From Candidatus Faecivivens stercoravium (lineage in GTDB: Bacteria; Bacillota; Clostridia; Oscillospirales; Ruminococcaceae), in contig DVHA01000125.1 of NCBI GenBank assembly GCA_018712425.1, positions 1 through 5,387 on the forward strand: DNA of 5,387 nucleotides, given 5' to 3'. Shown one piece after another: positions 5,343 through 5,387 of this stretch. The notes below the pieces were generated by a model. It had not been told where the DNA came from. It did no database searches and saw nothing but the letters and a program-made list of their open reading frames with translations. How positions within the stretch are numbered: position 1 is the stretch's first letter; every line of letters begins with the position of its first letter. A program made the translations under genes and the position numbers.

Positions 5343-5387
5343 GACCCTAAACTTCTGATCTTCGCACGTTTCTTTGTCAGTTTAACG

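Overview
The window looks like chromosomal sequence from a G+C-rich anaerobic Firmicute, most plausibly Oscillospirales (the Ruminococcaceae/Oscillospiraceae gut clostridia). The basis is a Gram-positive pattern of strong Shine-Dalgarno sites, GTG and TTG starts, intrinsic terminators, a VanY-type carboxypeptidase with a membrane anchor, and a 3' intergenic hairpin repeat of a style I associate with that group. The taxonomic call is an inference. No phage, CRISPR, tRNA, rRNA or transposase genes are visible. All three genes lie on the + strand.

Layout: (1) Bases 1-67 hold the probable terminator of an upstream gene and the ribosome binding site of the first CDS. (2) 68-1228 encodes a membrane-anchored M15B (VanY-like) D,D-carboxypeptidase with a complete zinc site, followed by a strong intrinsic terminator (1237-1273), so it is a separate transcription unit. 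(3) 1274-1509 holds a good sigma-A promoter with an extended -10, then a leader of about 100 nt with two mutually exclusive hairpins. (4) 1510-2391 is a SpoU/TrmH-family rRNA 2'-O-methyltransferase (RlmB). (5) Only 24 nt downstream, with a strong SD and a TTG start, 2416-5157 encodes a 913-residue protein that probably shares the rlmB transcript. It ends in a strong hairpin terminator (5162-5196). (6) 5197-5387 is non-coding, A/T-rich at first, with a bulged hairpin and then two tandem perfect hairpins resembling a dispersed intergenic repeat.

The most interesting item is the 913-residue protein. Its last 550 residues have the layout of a P1B-type (heavy-metal) P-type ATPase: four membrane helices, a cytosolic loop, two helices, a P/N-domain-like region, and two final helices. 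Nearly every catalytic signature is degraded. The DKTGT position reads D-A-R-D-L, no TGE actuator motif is visible, the HP of the N domain is replaced, TGD is TVD, and GDGxND is reduced to NDG. The CPC ion motif of M4 reads CLC. A long acidic, proline-rich, apparently disordered region and a charged coiled-coil-like segment (about 360 residues) replace the usual metal-binding N-terminus. It is best described as a catalytically dead P-type ATPase homologue (a pseudo-pump) of unknown function. The rlmB gene and this gene probably form a two-gene operon. No functional link between rRNA methylation and the membrane protein can be read from the sequence.
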